Positions 1 through 13,019 of a DNA stretch of 64,000 nt are shown piece after piece. The DNA is from Pectinophora gossypiella (lineage: Eukaryota; Arthropoda; Insecta; Lepidoptera; Gelechiidae): the NCBI RefSeq assembly GCF_024362695.1, contig NC_065423.1, positions 3,775,001 through 3,839,000 on the forward strand, given 5' to 3'. The notes beneath the pieces were generated by a model. That model was given only the letters and a program-made list of their open reading frames with translations, ran no database searches and was not told the DNA's origin. Made by a program: the position numbers and the translations under genes. Positions within the stretch are counted from its first letter, which is position 1; each line of letters begins with the position of its first letter.

Positions 1-6
1 CTAAAA

Positions 7-209
7 GGGTGAATATCAAAATGTGTCAAGTTTGGTGGCGAACTGTCATATAATTTTTTCGTGAAAAATTGGGGAAATTGGGAATTGAAAAGTTGCTTTT
101 TCACGTCGGAAGCGAGGATCCTTTTGGATCTTTTTCATGTAGGAACCCAATTTTTCTCGAAAAAATAATATGAAATTTCGCTACCAAACTTGAAATTTTG
201 AGATTCACC
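7..209. mobile_element. fold-back MITE-like inverted repeat
   Basis: The two ends of this segment are imperfect reverse complements of each other: a GGGTGAAT-type end with a TCAAGTTTGGT motif on the left is mirrored by ACCAAACTTGA and ATTCACCC on the right. There is no ORF inside. It looks like a short non-autonomous DNA element. The family is not recognised. Confidence 0.5.
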
Positions 210-214
210 CAAAA

Positions 215-1290
215 CTGTCAAAAACCGTTTTCTTTTCTCTGTTAAATTTTAGAAAAATGTAATAATAAGTGCGTCTTTTTGTTACGTTTTTCTATGATTA
301 TTTTTTAAAGTTTTGACGTTTATAAAGTAACTGATTTGACTAGTTGGAAACTAGCCTATTGTAGGACGCCACAGACACATATTATAGATACATTACATTA
401 CAATAGCATCACATCGATGAGCGAGATCCATCTAATCTGTCCGTCTGTCCCTCCCTATCCATCCCGAAGAAGGAAGGAACATCTTATCATCTTCTTTTTC
501 ATCTTTAGGGAAGGCCCGTGCCCCAGCAGTGAGGACGTTAATGGGCTGGTGATGATAGCATCACATCACAAGACAGAGAGCACACACATGAAAATACTTA
601 CGTAAAACTGACAACAGATAGAAATGGTAACATTAGAATTCAATCGACTTATTTTGTCGAGAGAATTCTTACTTTAAATCTAGTTGATCTTCTTCTATTG
701 TGTGGGTTGTAAGGTGGAGTATCAACCTCATCAATCCACACGATAAATTTAAAATCTTAATAAGTGATGTACCGGGTGTAACGGAACCAAATAGACACTT
801 TTTAAAGAACGTCTAGGGCCCTGTGCCGAGGTTTTTCTTGCAGCTTCTTTTCCCCGGCTATACAGGTTGTGAGAAGCTGCAGTAGTTTTAGGCGGATGAG
901 ACGCTCGTTATGTAAAATTGACGATTCAAAGTGTAACTATGTTACCTACTGAATAAAGATATTTTTGAATTTGAATACTGTTGACAGTGGACCTGATTCA
1001 TGTAGCCACGTCCTAATTGTATTTTAAGTTATACCTGTCATTTTCGATGTCGATGTTTTCCTTCACCGCTGAGCACGTGACAATCATAGTTGATTTATAA
1101 GAATAAGAATAAAATAAATGTATTGCAAATAAATAATAATAATTAAATGAATAAATATTTAATTTAATTAATATTATTAATATTTAATTTATTTATTATT
1201 ATTATTTTATTATTTTTTTTAGCAGTGGGATGTATATAGGCAGTTTATGTAAATTTATTGCCAGTTTTCGTTTTGCAATAACACTAGATG
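215..1290. repeat. repeat mosaic with SINE fragments, no gene
   Basis: No coding exon is supported here. The stretch holds a dispersed repeat ending in a GACTAGTTGGAAACTAGCC motif (about 215-365, shared with 50,040-50,375 and 55,850-56,090), the 3' end of a SINE-C copy (495-560), a fragment of SINE-B (688-744), a fragment of SINE-D (about 1,050-1,090), AT-rich sequence, and the 3' end of a SINE-A copy (1,218-1,256). Confidence 0.5.
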
Positions 1291-1610
1291 TTCTAGTATC
1301 ACTTGTACGTTCCTTATATCCTGGTGGACACGTGGCAGATAATTAACATAATTCTTGACATAAATTATGAAATACATGCGTGACTCACTCCATTAGCTAC
1401 TGGGGTAATTAAATTAGTTATGTAAGACCACAGAGTATCACTTACTGTCCTACCCGTTGCTATGGCTGAATGTATTTTATACCTATCGATAAATAAGAAC
1501 AAGTAGTAATGAAGTAAATAACTAGCATCACGCGTGTATCTCCGATAGGGTAGGCAGTGTAACAGTAGGTATACCCACTTTTCGCCTTTACTTTTCGGCG
1601 GATAAGGAAA

Positions 1611-1933
1611 TGGCCCCGATGCCTGCAGATACATCCTAATTTTATTTTAAGTTATACCTGTCATTTTCTTATCCGCCGAAAAGGAAAGGGACAGATGATT
1701 GACTACATTTAATTTTAAAATGAATGCATACCTAACCAGGGTGAATAAAAAAGGCATCACGCTCATATGGAACCCGTTTGACGTGTGATGGTTTATTTCT
1801 GGCTAAATTTGACGTTAGTTCTATAAATTTTATACCTGTCGATTAAAGACGGGTGTCCCTTTCTTTATTAGCGGATAAGAAAATGACAGGTATAACTTAA
1901 AATAAAATTAGGAGGTGTCTGCAGGAATTAAGA
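1611..1933. mobile_element. MITE-E copy (long terminal inverted repeats)
   Basis: The left end reads toward CTGTCATTTTCTTATCCGCC and AAAGGAAAGGGAC, and the right end is its reverse complement (GGCGGATAAGAAAATGACAG type) followed by AACTTAAAATAAAATTA. The inverted repeats are roughly 80-100 bp around a non-coding core. The same family recurs near 6.4, 8.3, 14.0, 25.3-25.7 and 61.9 kb. Confidence 0.75.
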
Positions 1934-2257
1934 CCATTTAGTTTAGGAAGATCTTAAAAATCAAACACCAATCATAGTTCACATATCATTCATTGTTTAC
2001 TAAGCATTATAAATAATAAGTTAATTCATAGATTTAGGGAAAAAGCACTGGATCTCTGGGTTCGTTTCACATAATGTTGCCTTAAATAAAAAAAAAAGTT
2101 AAAACCTAGTATCTGTCTCTTTATATATCTTATACTTATGTGATTTTCTCGACACGGTTTCAGGTTTTCATTATAAGATAACGTAATAAAATACATACAT
2201 AAACTCACGCCTATTTAATTACAATAGGTATGCAAAGACTATGGAAATCCATTTGTT

Positions 2258-2482
2258 TCACACTTCACACACTTCTCTTGCTTCCTCCTCCACATTTATC
2301 AATCGTTGCATACACGCACGCCGGTACAGAGTAGATCGTACTGAACCTTTTCTAAGGACCTTTTCATCTCCAATTTGGTCAATGTACGTCCTTCTAGGTC
2401 TGCCTCTGCCAGCCCTACCACCAACCTTCGATTTATATACTGCTTTCGTTATCCTATATAATAAAAATTGTTCTAAATTCAA
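2258..2482 (-). mobile_element. non-LTR retrotransposon fragment (RT C-terminal tail)
   Basis: A 74-codon frame on the minus strand contains GGRAGRGRPRRTYIDQIGD and a later VEEEAREVCEV. This C-terminal tail follows the reverse transcriptase in a common lepidopteran LINE family. The catalytic domain is absent. It lies in the intron just upstream of the first exon of the plus-strand gene here. Related pieces occur at 13,570-13,790, 35,285-35,405, 57,010-57,155 and 60,585-60,680. Confidence 0.7.
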
Positions 2483-2501
2483 ATGTCTGTTGTTGTTTCA
2501 G

Positions 2502-5500
2502 AACGGACAGCCAGTGGAGAACGGCGTCACCAACACCCTCAGCGCTACTACCCTGGTACATCCAGCGCAGATACACCTTCCGCTCTCACAGGTCAGTTGT
2601 ACCATAGAATCACCCCATCACCCCGCACCCCACCAGCGTCTGAACTAGGTTTACTCCCCCCCCCCCTCCCCCCCCTCTCACGTCACGCACGTCAATGATT
2701 GGTGTCTGTGTATTAAAACACATATACCATACCGGTTTTTTACCGTGTTATTATCAGGGATATGAGACTCTATATTTCAACACTGTTGTAAGTGTCATGA
2801 TCACGTGACCGTATTATGTGTTTTATTACCGTACCGACCGTATTATTTAGTAAGAACCCGTTATTATGTGTTTTATTTATTTCATACTAAGCTATATACC
2901 GTTAAAGCGAAAGAAACATATTTCTCGTCTCTTTTTTAGATAAATCACTGTCTATTAAAGGTAATACCATCATAAATCAAATTATTAAGAATTTTTAAAT
3001 CAAATAATTATTGTATCAATATTGATAAATATCATATCAATAAATATTAAAATATTCATAAATTCACTACTAATATGTCACGGAAGTGGGTTTCGGGATT
3101 GGAAGAAAACTCACTAAGTCTGAGGGAAAACTTATTCTTCACACACGCGGTACAGCATTTGCTCAGAGCTACGCGATTTAACTTCGTTACCGTCTTTCTT
3201 CGCATTTTACGTGACACTTGAACACACTTGAGCACTAAACACTGCACTTAACTCTTCACTAGACACTGCTTAAACACTGTTACTTCACGTCCCTCTATTT
3301 CTTTACTTTCACTATTACCATTACTCATAATATTGGATAACCCTGGGATCCGGGATCCCGCGATTGATATCTCTATTAGTAGGTAGGTATATCTCTGCCC
3401 AACGGTCATTCTAATCATGCCTCGTTTTAACAATGACTGAGTTTATATGGGTTTTTCGCTTCATTCTGTCTGTAGCGTTCGGCCACTCTCATCATAGACT
3501 TCTTGATATTGATTATCCTCGTATGTTTGCAGGTGGTAGGCAGCGGTGGACTAGTTGTAGGCCCAGCGGCCTTGCAGCTGCTGTCAGCGGGTGGTGGCCT
3601 GCGCGTGCTGCAGGCGCCGGTGCATAACGGTCAGCAGACGCACTGTAACTATTATTACTCTTTACTTTCCTCGTCTCCTGGTACAGATAGATACATTATA
3701 GACGGGAGTTCCTTCTTACACTACACTTTTTCTGACACTTTTTGGGAGCTGAGGTATACATACACGTATAGTACACATGTACTCAGATAATTTCTGTTTA
3801 AGTTTTATACATATTTAAATAATTACATTATGTAAGTATAAACTTATACAAGGTGTTAGTGACATCGTAACGAATATCGAGGGGGATGATTCAGACCATA
3901 ATTCCGAGTTAATATCAAGTGGAATTTTCTCTCGGAAAATTAATAAAAATTTTAGTGTTTCTTAATTTATTTTCGTTCCATACTTTTGAGACGGAAATGT
4001 CCACTTCATATCAACTTAGAATCATGGCCTGAATCATCCCTCAAAGTTTTCGTTGCGATGTCACTAACACCTGGTATATACACATTAAAAAATTCGACGA
4101 ATCGTTTCGAAAAAAGGTAGGTTGTGCCCTGCCCTTGCGATTCGCTTTGCTCGTCTTGGCGGGGGCACTCCCGTGCCTCCAGATACGTTTTGTTGTTGTA
4201 ATTGTGAATGCTGTGTGTACTGGTAATTGGGACACTTATACAAACAACTTGAATTGTATAACTTTACAATATGTGTACTGTTGGTATACCTATCTAAATA
4301 AATAAAAAAAAAAGTTCTGACTGTCGCACACACATAAGAAGAATACATCGTCAAAACAGAACTGTCACACAAATAACAAAACACGTTACGAGCCGGTTGT
4401 TTGTGTACTTACTTCGGCAGATAGCGTGTTAACTTCCGTCTATAATTTATCTCAGTCTCCTGGTCAAATTTTAGTAGTATAAGAGTAATTTGGTCAGTTA
4501 TGACCGTCATGGCACCAGAAATGCCACCAAGTGATGGGTTCCATAGTGTTTTCATAATAGCCCGAAAACTGTATGTGCTGTTTGACGTTTTGTTTCATTT
4601 GTTTGGTAGTGGAGAAGAAACGCCTAACAAAGCACGCTTTTCGAACTTGAGACTGTGCTATACAGATTGTGAGAAGCTGCAGTAGTTTTAGGCGGATGAG
4701 AAGTTCGTTATGTAAAAATGAGGATTCAAAATGTAACTATGTTACGTACTAAATAAAGAATTTTTGAATTTGAATTTGTTTAAAATCAAAATTAGAACTA
4801 AGACATATTTTTGTTTAAAAATAAAAGTTATTTAAAAATAATTCAACATTAAATATACGATTATCAGTCGGTGGAAAAAAAAACTTATTCCAAATTAGTT
4901 AGATACAGTCATGAGTAAAATCATGTACCCACTTTAGAACCCTGTCGCTCTATCATATTATTGTCAATAAGACTTACGGTTTAATTTGTCAAAAAAGTTA
5001 TGTGGCGTGGTATCAAAGTGTCTACCTACTATAAACAAATATTGTTTAATGGGAAGAGTTCCGCGTACTGTTATCGTACTTTGATAGCGAGTTTGTTATC
5101 CAATGACCAAGTCAACTTGCGGTATCAAAATTACTGTGTATTTGTTACTAATATTTTGTCTCTTTCTTTACAGGGGTAACTACTAGCGATAACAATAGGA
5201 TACCTAAAGAAAATGGCATCGTGTCGCCCCCTCCAGCGTCTACGGGTAAGCTTTTTACAAAATAAATACAGATTTTGAGACTACTAGCGCCATCTGTTGG
5301 GTTAGGTTAGGTTACGTCAACAGTAATGTCTTCTTGTGGAGTAGTTACTAATTGTGAAGAGAGTTCTGGATAAAATACATAGATGGCGCTGGCAGTCGTT
5401 AGAAGAAGAAGTCTAAGAAGTTCTCTATAGCGACTGTAGATGGCGCTGTAAATTATTTATTTTTGGAAACTGCGTCTCATTTCTCTGCTGCGTTTGAACT

Positions 5501-6839
5501 GGGTGCAAATAAAAAACGAAATGCTCTCAGCTGCTCATCGTCCCGATAGTCTTCTCCAACTTGATAGTTTATCTATTTGAGAGATATGCTAATATAATCA
5601 TTCATCATGTCAGGCCTTTACATCTTTATCAGATGATTCTTTATCATTATGCTTTATCGTATCTAACATGAGGACGAGACCGCGACTTGAGGAAAGACAT
5701 GAGGGGAGAAGTCTTTCCCCAGCAGCGAGATCAAGAGTACTAGTACTAATAACATATTGTATGTTTGACAGAAGGCAGCGTCGTGGTGAGCGGTTTAACG
5801 CCGCTGGTTGTGTCGCAGCCGACTGGACATCTACTGCAAACGCACACGCTTGCGCACAAGGTACTTATATACATTTTCTCTACATTTTGTTCTTCATACA
5901 TCCATCATCGCATAGGCACAGAATAAAGAAGAATACTGCGTTTCAGAACGGTAACTCGGGCGCTGCGCTGAGTTATACTTTACCTCATCCCCTCTGGGTC
6001 TTACTTTATTCTAAACGGCTGTAAGTCGCTAAAGAGTAAGGGGAACCGCGCACGGATTGATTGTCTCGCTCGCACTTACGCGATAAGGCGGCACACGGTA
6101 ACAATTAGATTTTTGTATCAAAAGTCCGGCGTGTGCTATATTATTACAAACTATTTTGCACAGAACGTATTTCATTCTAATTCCAAGTGACATAACATTC
6201 GGGATTCAAATATACCATGAATGCAAAAGCGGCAAATGTTATTCCAAAGTCTCTGTTTACCCCGATGGGAAATGCGAAATTTTGGTCATATAATTTATGG
6301 ATGGCCAATCGATATCTCCATTCCAGACATTCGAATATTCTATCTATCCATGTGCCAATTTTAATCTAAATCCCTGCAAACACATCCTAATATTATTTTA
6401 TGTTATACCTGTCATTTTCTTATTCGCCTAAAAGGAAAGGGACGTATGATTGAATAAACGATGAATAAAATAGTCATCTCGCTCATATGTAATTCAGACG
6501 TCTTATTGGCCAATATAAAATTTTGGAAGGGCTTTTATTTCTGCTTAAAATTCACTTGTGTTCCATAAATTTTGATTACCCGTCCCTTTCTTTTTGAGGG
6601 GGTAAGAAAATGACAGGTATAACTTAAAATAAAATTAGATTGTGTGTACTGCAATCAGCACAATTAGGTTTGCTATCCCGTTAATAAAACCTTTGTTTTT
6701 CCAGATGGTAGAAACCCAAGTAGTGAAAGGCAGCGTAGCTCCGTTGACTGTCAGCGCGCAGTATCTGAGCGCGACTACCATCGTGAAACCTGTGGTGGTG
6801 GTGTCGAGTGCGCCCACGCAACCAGGGCCGCCCACGTGA
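2502..6839 (+). CDS. 3' half of a gene for a V/T/P/Q-rich, transcription-regulator-like protein (five exons)
   Basis: Five exons join in frame: 2502-2591, 3533-3629, 5174-5245, 5772-5860 and 6705-6839 (TGA at 6837-6839). Each has an AG acceptor and GT donor, and the phases match (0, then +1, +1, 0). All other frames through the joins hit stops. The first exon begins NGQPVENGV; the last ends SSAPTQPGPPT. The roughly 160 visible residues are rich in V, T, S, P, Q and G, with no Cys or DNA-binding domain, as in C-terminal activation regions of nuclear factors. That role is an inference from composition. Amino-terminal exons must lie left of the window. Candidate poly(A) signals are AATAAA at 7792-7797 and a cluster near 10,573-10,615. 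LINE and MITE fragments sit in its introns. The family was not identified. Confidence 0.7.
3849..4074. mobile_element. MITE-F copy (fold-back, CAGGGTGTTAGTGACATCG ends)
   Basis: The ends read AGGTGTTAGTGACATCGTA and its mirror GATGTCACTAACACCT. Internal arms TATCAAGTGGAATTTTC and its complement complete a nearly full-length palindrome with no ORF. TA flanks the element. About ten relatives lie in the window. Confidence 0.8.
4906..5032. mobile_element. MITE-G copy
   Basis: This 130-bp repeat contains CCCACTTTAGAACCCTGTCG and GGTTTAATTTGTCAAAAAAG. It is shared, in either orientation, with 21,092-21,208, 22,931-23,073, 25,172-25,304, 26,861-26,995 and 53,697-53,848. It is non-coding. The better copies end in ACAGTCATGAG / CTCGTGACTGT-like termini. 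Confidence 0.65.
6365..6660. mobile_element. MITE-E copy next to a splice acceptor
   Basis: Both terminal repeats (CTGTCATTTTCTTATTCGCC on the left, GTAAGAAAATGACAGGTATA on the right) are present around a non-coding core. Its right end lies only about 45 bp before the AG acceptor (6703-6704) of the terminal exon of the plus-strand gene. Confidence 0.75.
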
Positions 6840-9800
6840 GGGTTCCCGACCCGGGCCATCACCAACTAACGCCTTATACTCCTGGTGCCCTGGTACTTCG
6901 CTTTCTCAGTCAACGCCTTCGATGTCGATCGAATGCCAACGCGCAACGGTGATGTTCTCCGAGGGCTGCATCTTCTAAAGCCTTATGAACGCCTGGTAAT
7001 GTGAGGCTTGAATAGACAAGTGGTGAAAGTTCATGGTGACTCCCTGTTCCGGTTTTGGTTTTGTGTTATGATTACAGTTACACGCACATGAGATGGTCAT
7101 GGGAAAGCCATCTCGTTTATATCTAGTTGAAAATTGAAACCCTTGTCAAAATGAAACTTATCTAGAATGTGAGCGTGTTTATGATGTCCGGGTATTCTAT
7201 TTTAGTGCAAATTACGGTCGTTCGTTTGCACTTCTATAATTGAAAGTATCAGGACATTATAGAGCCACTTAGATTCTAGAAATTGCAGGAAGCGTGATTC
7301 TATACAGCTGTTACAATTACGATGTTAATCTTGTTATTTATGGGTACCTGGTACCTACCTGAGTTACGACAAACGCCGAGGAAGTTACACTGAGACAATT
7401 GTATGCTTTTCATAGCTGAAACGCGGTAGTCCACGAAGAGACGGTATGTTGCCACTGCCAAAGAACAGTTCAAGCAATAACTTGGTTATACGTATGATTT
7501 AGTCGAAATAATTAATTACAGGACTGAACTAACAGTATACCTATAATGTGTTCAACAGAACGTTATGTGTTTTTTGTTGGTGTCGGCAACAGATGTTTTT
7601 ATGTTAAAAATGAACCCTTGGGTCATTGTCACACGACGCTGCTCAAATGAAACCATTGAAATATTGCTTTTTTAGATAAATTGCTTCGATTGTTGTTGCC
7701 AATCACCAATTTTAGTACACTGGTTTTTTTAATCAGTCCATAACGAGTAAACAAAATACGCCTTTTTAAAGTCAATCACAAAAATTTGTCGAATAAATAT
7801 GATATTGCAACTACAAAGATTCGAATAGCGTTGTGTGCGGATGGCTAATAACTACATAGTTAGTGATTTCCGTTTTAATCAGCGTACAATGTCACATTGA
7901 AGCTATACGTCTAAAAAGCAACATTGCAATTTGAAGTTTGCGCATATAAAAGTAACTGCGCAGTGTCAACAAACTGTTGTTTTAGATTAATTGCTTCAAT
8001 GTAGCCTTTTCAAACCTTCAGTTGTTTAGAGTAGCTTCGTGAGGGTTTCTTCAAGTCTCGCTACTCGGCCGCTCGCGAGCCGGTGACTGCAACCATTCCT
8101 TGTGAACCATTAGGGTGGACAGGTCAACTATATTGTCCCTCTCACACTTTAGCCCTTTACACGTGCAGGAAGAGAACAGCTAGAGTGCGTCAGGAACGCA
8201 TCCAACGCGTCTTATGTTAAGACCGTGCGAATGTAAAAATGTATTTATGCAATGGTGCTGGTTTCAGCACACACCATGTAATTTTATTTTAAGTTATACC
8301 TGTCATTTTCTTATCCCCCGAAAAGGAAAGGGACGGGTAATCGACGGCCATAAACTTTACCGAACACACGTCAATTTTAGGCAGAAATTTTAATCCCTCC
8401 CAAAATTTTATATTGGCCAATAATCCGACAGAATGAGTTGACAGCACACGTCAAACGGGTGGCGTATCAAGGAGATGACTATTTTATTCGCCCGGGTTAT
8501 TCATTCATTTTAAAATTACCAATTGTCGATCATGCGTCCCTGTCCTTGTCGGCGGATAAGAAATTGACGGGGATAACTTAAAATAAAATTGTGAGGCGTC
8601 TGCTGGAATCGGGGCCAACACCTACTTAGTGGTCAGTTTTATTTAAATGCTAGTGATAGCCGTGGTTTTCTTGTACCATGGTGATAGCAAAGTGACAAAC
8701 AGAGGCGACGGACATTCGTATCAACCGGCCAACCGTTAATATTATACTATTAACTTTATATTTTTTTACTGTTAACGATTCCGCATTGTGATTGCCTCCA
8801 TGGTAATATATCAGAGTAGATACAAAGTATTTATTTGTTTATTTATTGAAATCTTAGTGTCAGTAAGTATAGGGAGCAAAAATTTTTATAATGGCCAGAA
8901 ATATGAGGTATTTGGAGCGGATTCCTTCTGAGTAGATGTGGCTGGTATATCATTTAGCTTAGCAGAGATAGCGTAGGCGCCCAAACTGTTAAATGTAAGT
9001 GACTTGTACTCAATGCACAGCCGATAACACTTCTAATTTACCTGTGCAAGTGTTTATCTTGACAGGAATACGTTTTATGACTATTATTTAGTACAAGTGT
9101 TGTTGTGTGTACTTATATTTATAAGTCTTCGTAGATGTAGATTTAGCCGTTTGGACGACTATGCGTGTGAAACAAACCACCTACTGTGAAACGTAGAATT
9201 AGGCTAAAGTGTACTTGTTATGTATAGGGAAACAGGATGAAAGTTTATTTTTTCTATAATATCTGTGATGTGCGCAGTTAGCTGCTGTAGAACTGGAAAC
9301 TCTGTACAAAGACGTCTTTAGATGTTGTCAATTTCTAAACAAAGCGTGTGTTAAGTGAAGTCAATATGAATGAAAGTTAGCTATTAAAATTATGTGGCTT
9401 ATAAGTGTCGCAAACTTGCAATATTGTTGTACATCTATGTGATAAAGCTGGCATCAAGCACTAGGCGACCAGGAGCTGTAACCGATTCTGGGACAGCCAG
9501 CTGTCTTGCTCTAGCGTGTGTACGTAAGAGCGTGCGAGTGAGATGGGGCGAGATGACTCCGCAAAGCGTTTTGGTTGTATAATGCAGGAAAGTGAAACTA
9601 AGAAGAATGTATGTTTCTTCAAAGCCTGGATTCCAAATAGCTTTGCGTGGAGATGCTCTCCTGGTCCCCGCGCTGGCACGGGCCGAGCGGCCGTCCACAC
9701 AGTGTGCCTACATTTTACCTGTTATAAAAAGGAATATTTAAAAAAAAAATGTAAATTCACTCGGTCAAGCTAAGAAACAATATTTTCGAGAATTTTTGAC

Positions 9801-10730
9801 GGTTCCATGCTACAAATAATGCAAATTTGTAAATGTATACTTTAATGTCGCAAATCATTTTTTAGCTTGGCTGAATTGAAATTAATTATTATTAAGTAGT
9901 ATATTGAGGGTTAAGCTATTCTGTAGCTCTCTGTTCCGCATTGTTAAGTTTAGCTAACTTAAACGTTGATCTTGTTAACTTAGCACTGTTGATAACTGAC
10001 CATGAGTCGTGTCGTCTCTTTTGCTTTTGTGACAGATGTAGGTGATGAAAAGGGACAACGATATGTGGCTTGTGGTCATCTACAAAGCAATATTGTGCCA
10101 ACAACTGGTGTTATCGAGTTGTCGTTGGTTTAGCATTTATGTATTCCCAGTCATGTGAAATTTCCAAATATTATTGTATACTTTCTTTCAGTCTTGTACA
10201 GATAGATATTTTGTAATTTATTTAGTTATATCGGTTTTATTTTATGTCAACTAGCGCTATAGGCTGTGACTATATTTATTTGTCATCTTCAATAGATACT
10301 GGATATTTTGTAGATTTGTCCGTTTATTTATGACATTTTAGTTTTTGATTCTACTTTTCATCAAGTCTCTTTGGGTGTATTTATCGTAGTTTCCTGTAGT
10401 AACTGTTTATTTCAATGTTGACCTTTGCAAATAAGCAAAATACAAGTAATTGTTGTGAGACAGGGCCCGCTCCATCCTAACTTAATTTAATCCCTATAGG
10501 AAGGCTTAAAAAATATTTTTACAAGATAATAGTTTTCTGATTTTGAATTGTGAGAACTTTGTCACTTTGCCTAATAAATAGGTGAAATAAAAAAAATGTA
10601 AAAATAATATAATAAAGAGAGAAAATTATTTTAATTGTAATAATATTGTGAAGCGAAAATGCTCATGTAAATATAATGACGTAGTGTATAAAGTTCTAAT
10701 ATGTTAGAAAATACAGAAAATTACATAAAA
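6840..10730 (+). other. downstream region: probable 3' UTR and repeats, no coding exon seen
   Basis: No exon with family resemblance or extended coding frame was found. The region has scattered AATAAA motifs (first at 7792-7797; a cluster at about 10,573-10,615), a dispersed repeat at about 7,625-8,020 (related to 56,345-56,412, 60,018-60,125 and 62,735-62,850), and a MITE-E copy at about 8,262-8,613. A long 3' UTR of the upstream gene could extend to the 10.6-kb poly(A) cluster, but that is inference. Confidence 0.4.
8262..8613. mobile_element. MITE-E copy
   Basis: The left arm carries CTGTCATTTTCTTATCCCCC followed by GAAAAGGAAAGGGACGGG. The right arm carries CGGCGGATAAGAAATTGACG and AACTTAAAATAAAATTG. 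There is no ORF. The core also holds a TATTTTATTCGCCCGG motif found in other copies. Confidence 0.75.
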
Positions 10731-10974
10731 CAAGGTTTTTTATTATCTTAACGATAACCGCCTTCCTTCAAGTAGATGATTGCTATGCATGCCCCGTGGA
10801 GTTTGTCTTTAAAACCCAAAAACAGTGAAGAAATAGAGGTCAGAAATGGGTATATGTATTTTGGGTTGAATTACGGAAAATAAAAGCCGTGTTCCGTCGT
10901 TCGGGTTCAGAAGTGAGTTTCTCCATCATATGCCCTGACCATTTTAATACTGTCATGAATTCAACATACACATA

Positions 10975-11310
10975 CACACATAAACAGCCTATACGTATAC
11001 GTCCCACTGCTGGGCACAGGCCTCCCCTCAATCAACCGGAGAGGGTATGGAGCATACTCCACCACGCTGCTCCAATACGGGTTGGTGTGGGTGTTTTTAC
11101 GGCTAATAGCCGGGACCAACGGCTTGACGTGCCCTCCGAAGCACGGAATCATCTTACTTTTATCGGACAATCAGGTGATTCAAGCCTGAAAAGCCCTTAC
11201 CAAACAAAGGACAGCCTCACAAAGTGATTTCGACAATGTCCCCAACGGGAATCGAATCCGGACCTCTAGATCGTGAGTCTAACGCTCTAACCACTAGACC
11301 ACGGAGGCTG
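10975..11310 (-). mobile_element. SINE-A, near full length (tRNA-derived)
   Basis: Read on the minus strand it starts CAGCCTCCGTGGTCTAGTGG (tRNA-like A box), has a degenerate B box, and ends with CCCAGCAGTGGGACGTAT and AAACAGCC-type sequence. Other copies lie at 25.9-26.1, 34.7-35.0, 36.9-37.2, 38.4-38.7, 45.2-45.5 and 47.1 kb. Confidence 0.85.
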
Positions 11311-11784
11311 TTACTTAAGTACTAAGTGGTAAATTTTAAGGTTAAAAATTTTATTCAAAGCGTGTAGTGCGCGCGCTTATAGTGTGTTCCGATAGCCAGC
11401 ATTTAAGCCTACTTTTGAAACATTTCAGTGATGATGGCGTGCCAACGATTGATTTAGGCAATCTGTTATACGTATACACTACAATGTACGTCACGCGAAC
11501 AAACAAAACTTTATCTTTTTAATTACTTCAGTACATGTCCTACCTATTTTACAAATACTTAATTATCTTACTTCTAATACGGGCCCCCCATTTCTTTCCT
11601 AATAGCTAAGGAGCTATCAGTCTTATGTCATCATAAATTACTTATATTTATGGGTAGGTAAGTAATTAAGTTTGGGTATAGTAGTAACAACTAAAATAAT
11701 AATTACTAGTTGGTTGACCCGTCTCCATCTTTTGAAATAGGCTAGTTTCCAACTAGTCAAATCGGTTACTTTATACTAACCGTC

Positions 11785-12100
11785 TTTTTTTTGACGTGTC
11801 TTATTGTAGATTTGCCGCAGATGGCATTAACTACTTGGCCTGACAAATAGAGAGCGCTGAAACTCTCACCTGGTGCAACGTTTAAGACAACAGGCTTGAG
11901 GGTGCCCAGTTTGGCGCGAACCTTGGCTCAGGGCGTCGTCTGAGAGGAAAAATATTTGAAATAATTAATCGACCCTTGTGGGTCGACAGCGATAAGCGCT
12001 GATAGAGGGATATCGTCGACCACGCCGGCGGGGTCGGTATCGGGGTCCTGAATTGTTTGGTGTCGCGAGCTGATTGGCTGCCTGTATGGCTTTACTAAAC
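11785..12100 (+). repeat. dispersed repeat J (GTAGATTTGCCGCAGATGGC family)
   Basis: It starts with TTTGACGTG..TTATTGTAGATTTGCCGCAG and runs through GACCACGCCGGCGGGGTCGG to a GTGTCGCGAGCTGATTGGCT motif. A close copy is at 44,390-44,700. Shorter 5' fragments occur near 23,755, 36,445, 41,720, 46,735, 55,360 and 60,395. No ORF was found. It may be a SINE or LINE 5' end. Confidence 0.65.
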
Positions 12101-13015
12101 GTCAAAACACGAAATGACTATGGAATGTGTATGAATAATCAATCTGTGACGCCATAGAAAAACGTGACAAAATGTCGCAATTACCTATTAGTATTACATA
12201 CATTTTTCTTTATTAAGCTTCATAAATAAATAAAATAGAAAAAGAAAACCCAGCATTTGGCCGTATACTTATGCTGCCGATGTTTTTATGACGTATGTTA
12301 ACCCTTTCACGGATAGATATCATGGATCATTGACGGTTCATAATAGGAAATATCGAGGGTCAAAAGCGACAATTTGGGCGAAATTGACTTATGTTCTGTC
12401 CTTGAAAGTGTTAAAAACCATTACAGGCGGCGATACGGCTCACCACCTATCAATTTGGTCTAACAGAAAGCTCGGTGAAACGTGGGTAGGCACTAGTTCA
12501 ACTTATGATGTATGCACCTCTGACTACCCCAAATGGGTTACGTCGTGAGCTTAAGTAATGTTACTAAAATCAAAATGAATACCTATGTTGGTATGCGTAA
12601 GAAAATAGTTCCGCGGAATATTTTGAAAGGTCAAAAATATGAGTAATTGTTTCGTTGCGTTTTATCATGAGTCAATATGGAGAAGGTAACATTATCACAA
12701 CACTTCCGAGAGATAACGCAGCCTTGCTCGATTATGTTTCCGAAATTATGTAAATTACATATTAAGATGATAGATGAGGCTCATCAGACGACAAGAAGCT
12801 GGTGGAAGCCAAACTTCATAGCCTAGACGACCGTCGCAAAGTCATAATATAATATCCTACTTACATGTTCTATGATTTCGTATTTGTTTATATTAGATAC
12901 TATAATTACTATTATACGTATTAAGTAGGTATTTGTGTGTAAGTATATTTTTTTGTTATAATATTTGTTTACGTACACCAAAATCTATGTAAGTAATTTG
13001 GCAATATTTAATCTA
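12100..13015. other. intergenic, no gene seen; small repeat fragments
   Basis: The only recognisable pieces are a repeat near 12,290-12,420 (ACCCTTTCACGGATAG; copies at 55,515-55,625 and 61,985-62,092 in reverse) and one at 12,430-12,545 containing CAGAAAGCTCGGTGA, also seen near 15,840, 21,260, 26,740, 44,750 and 60,470. The short ORF at 12,288-12,548 is made of these two repeats. Confidence 0.5.
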
Positions 13016-13019
13016 TGTA

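Noticed and set aside
5298..5320. GGTTAGGTTAGG, resembling insect telomere repeat TTAGG
   Set aside because: There are only about two and a half units, within chance expectation in a 64-kb AT-rich window.
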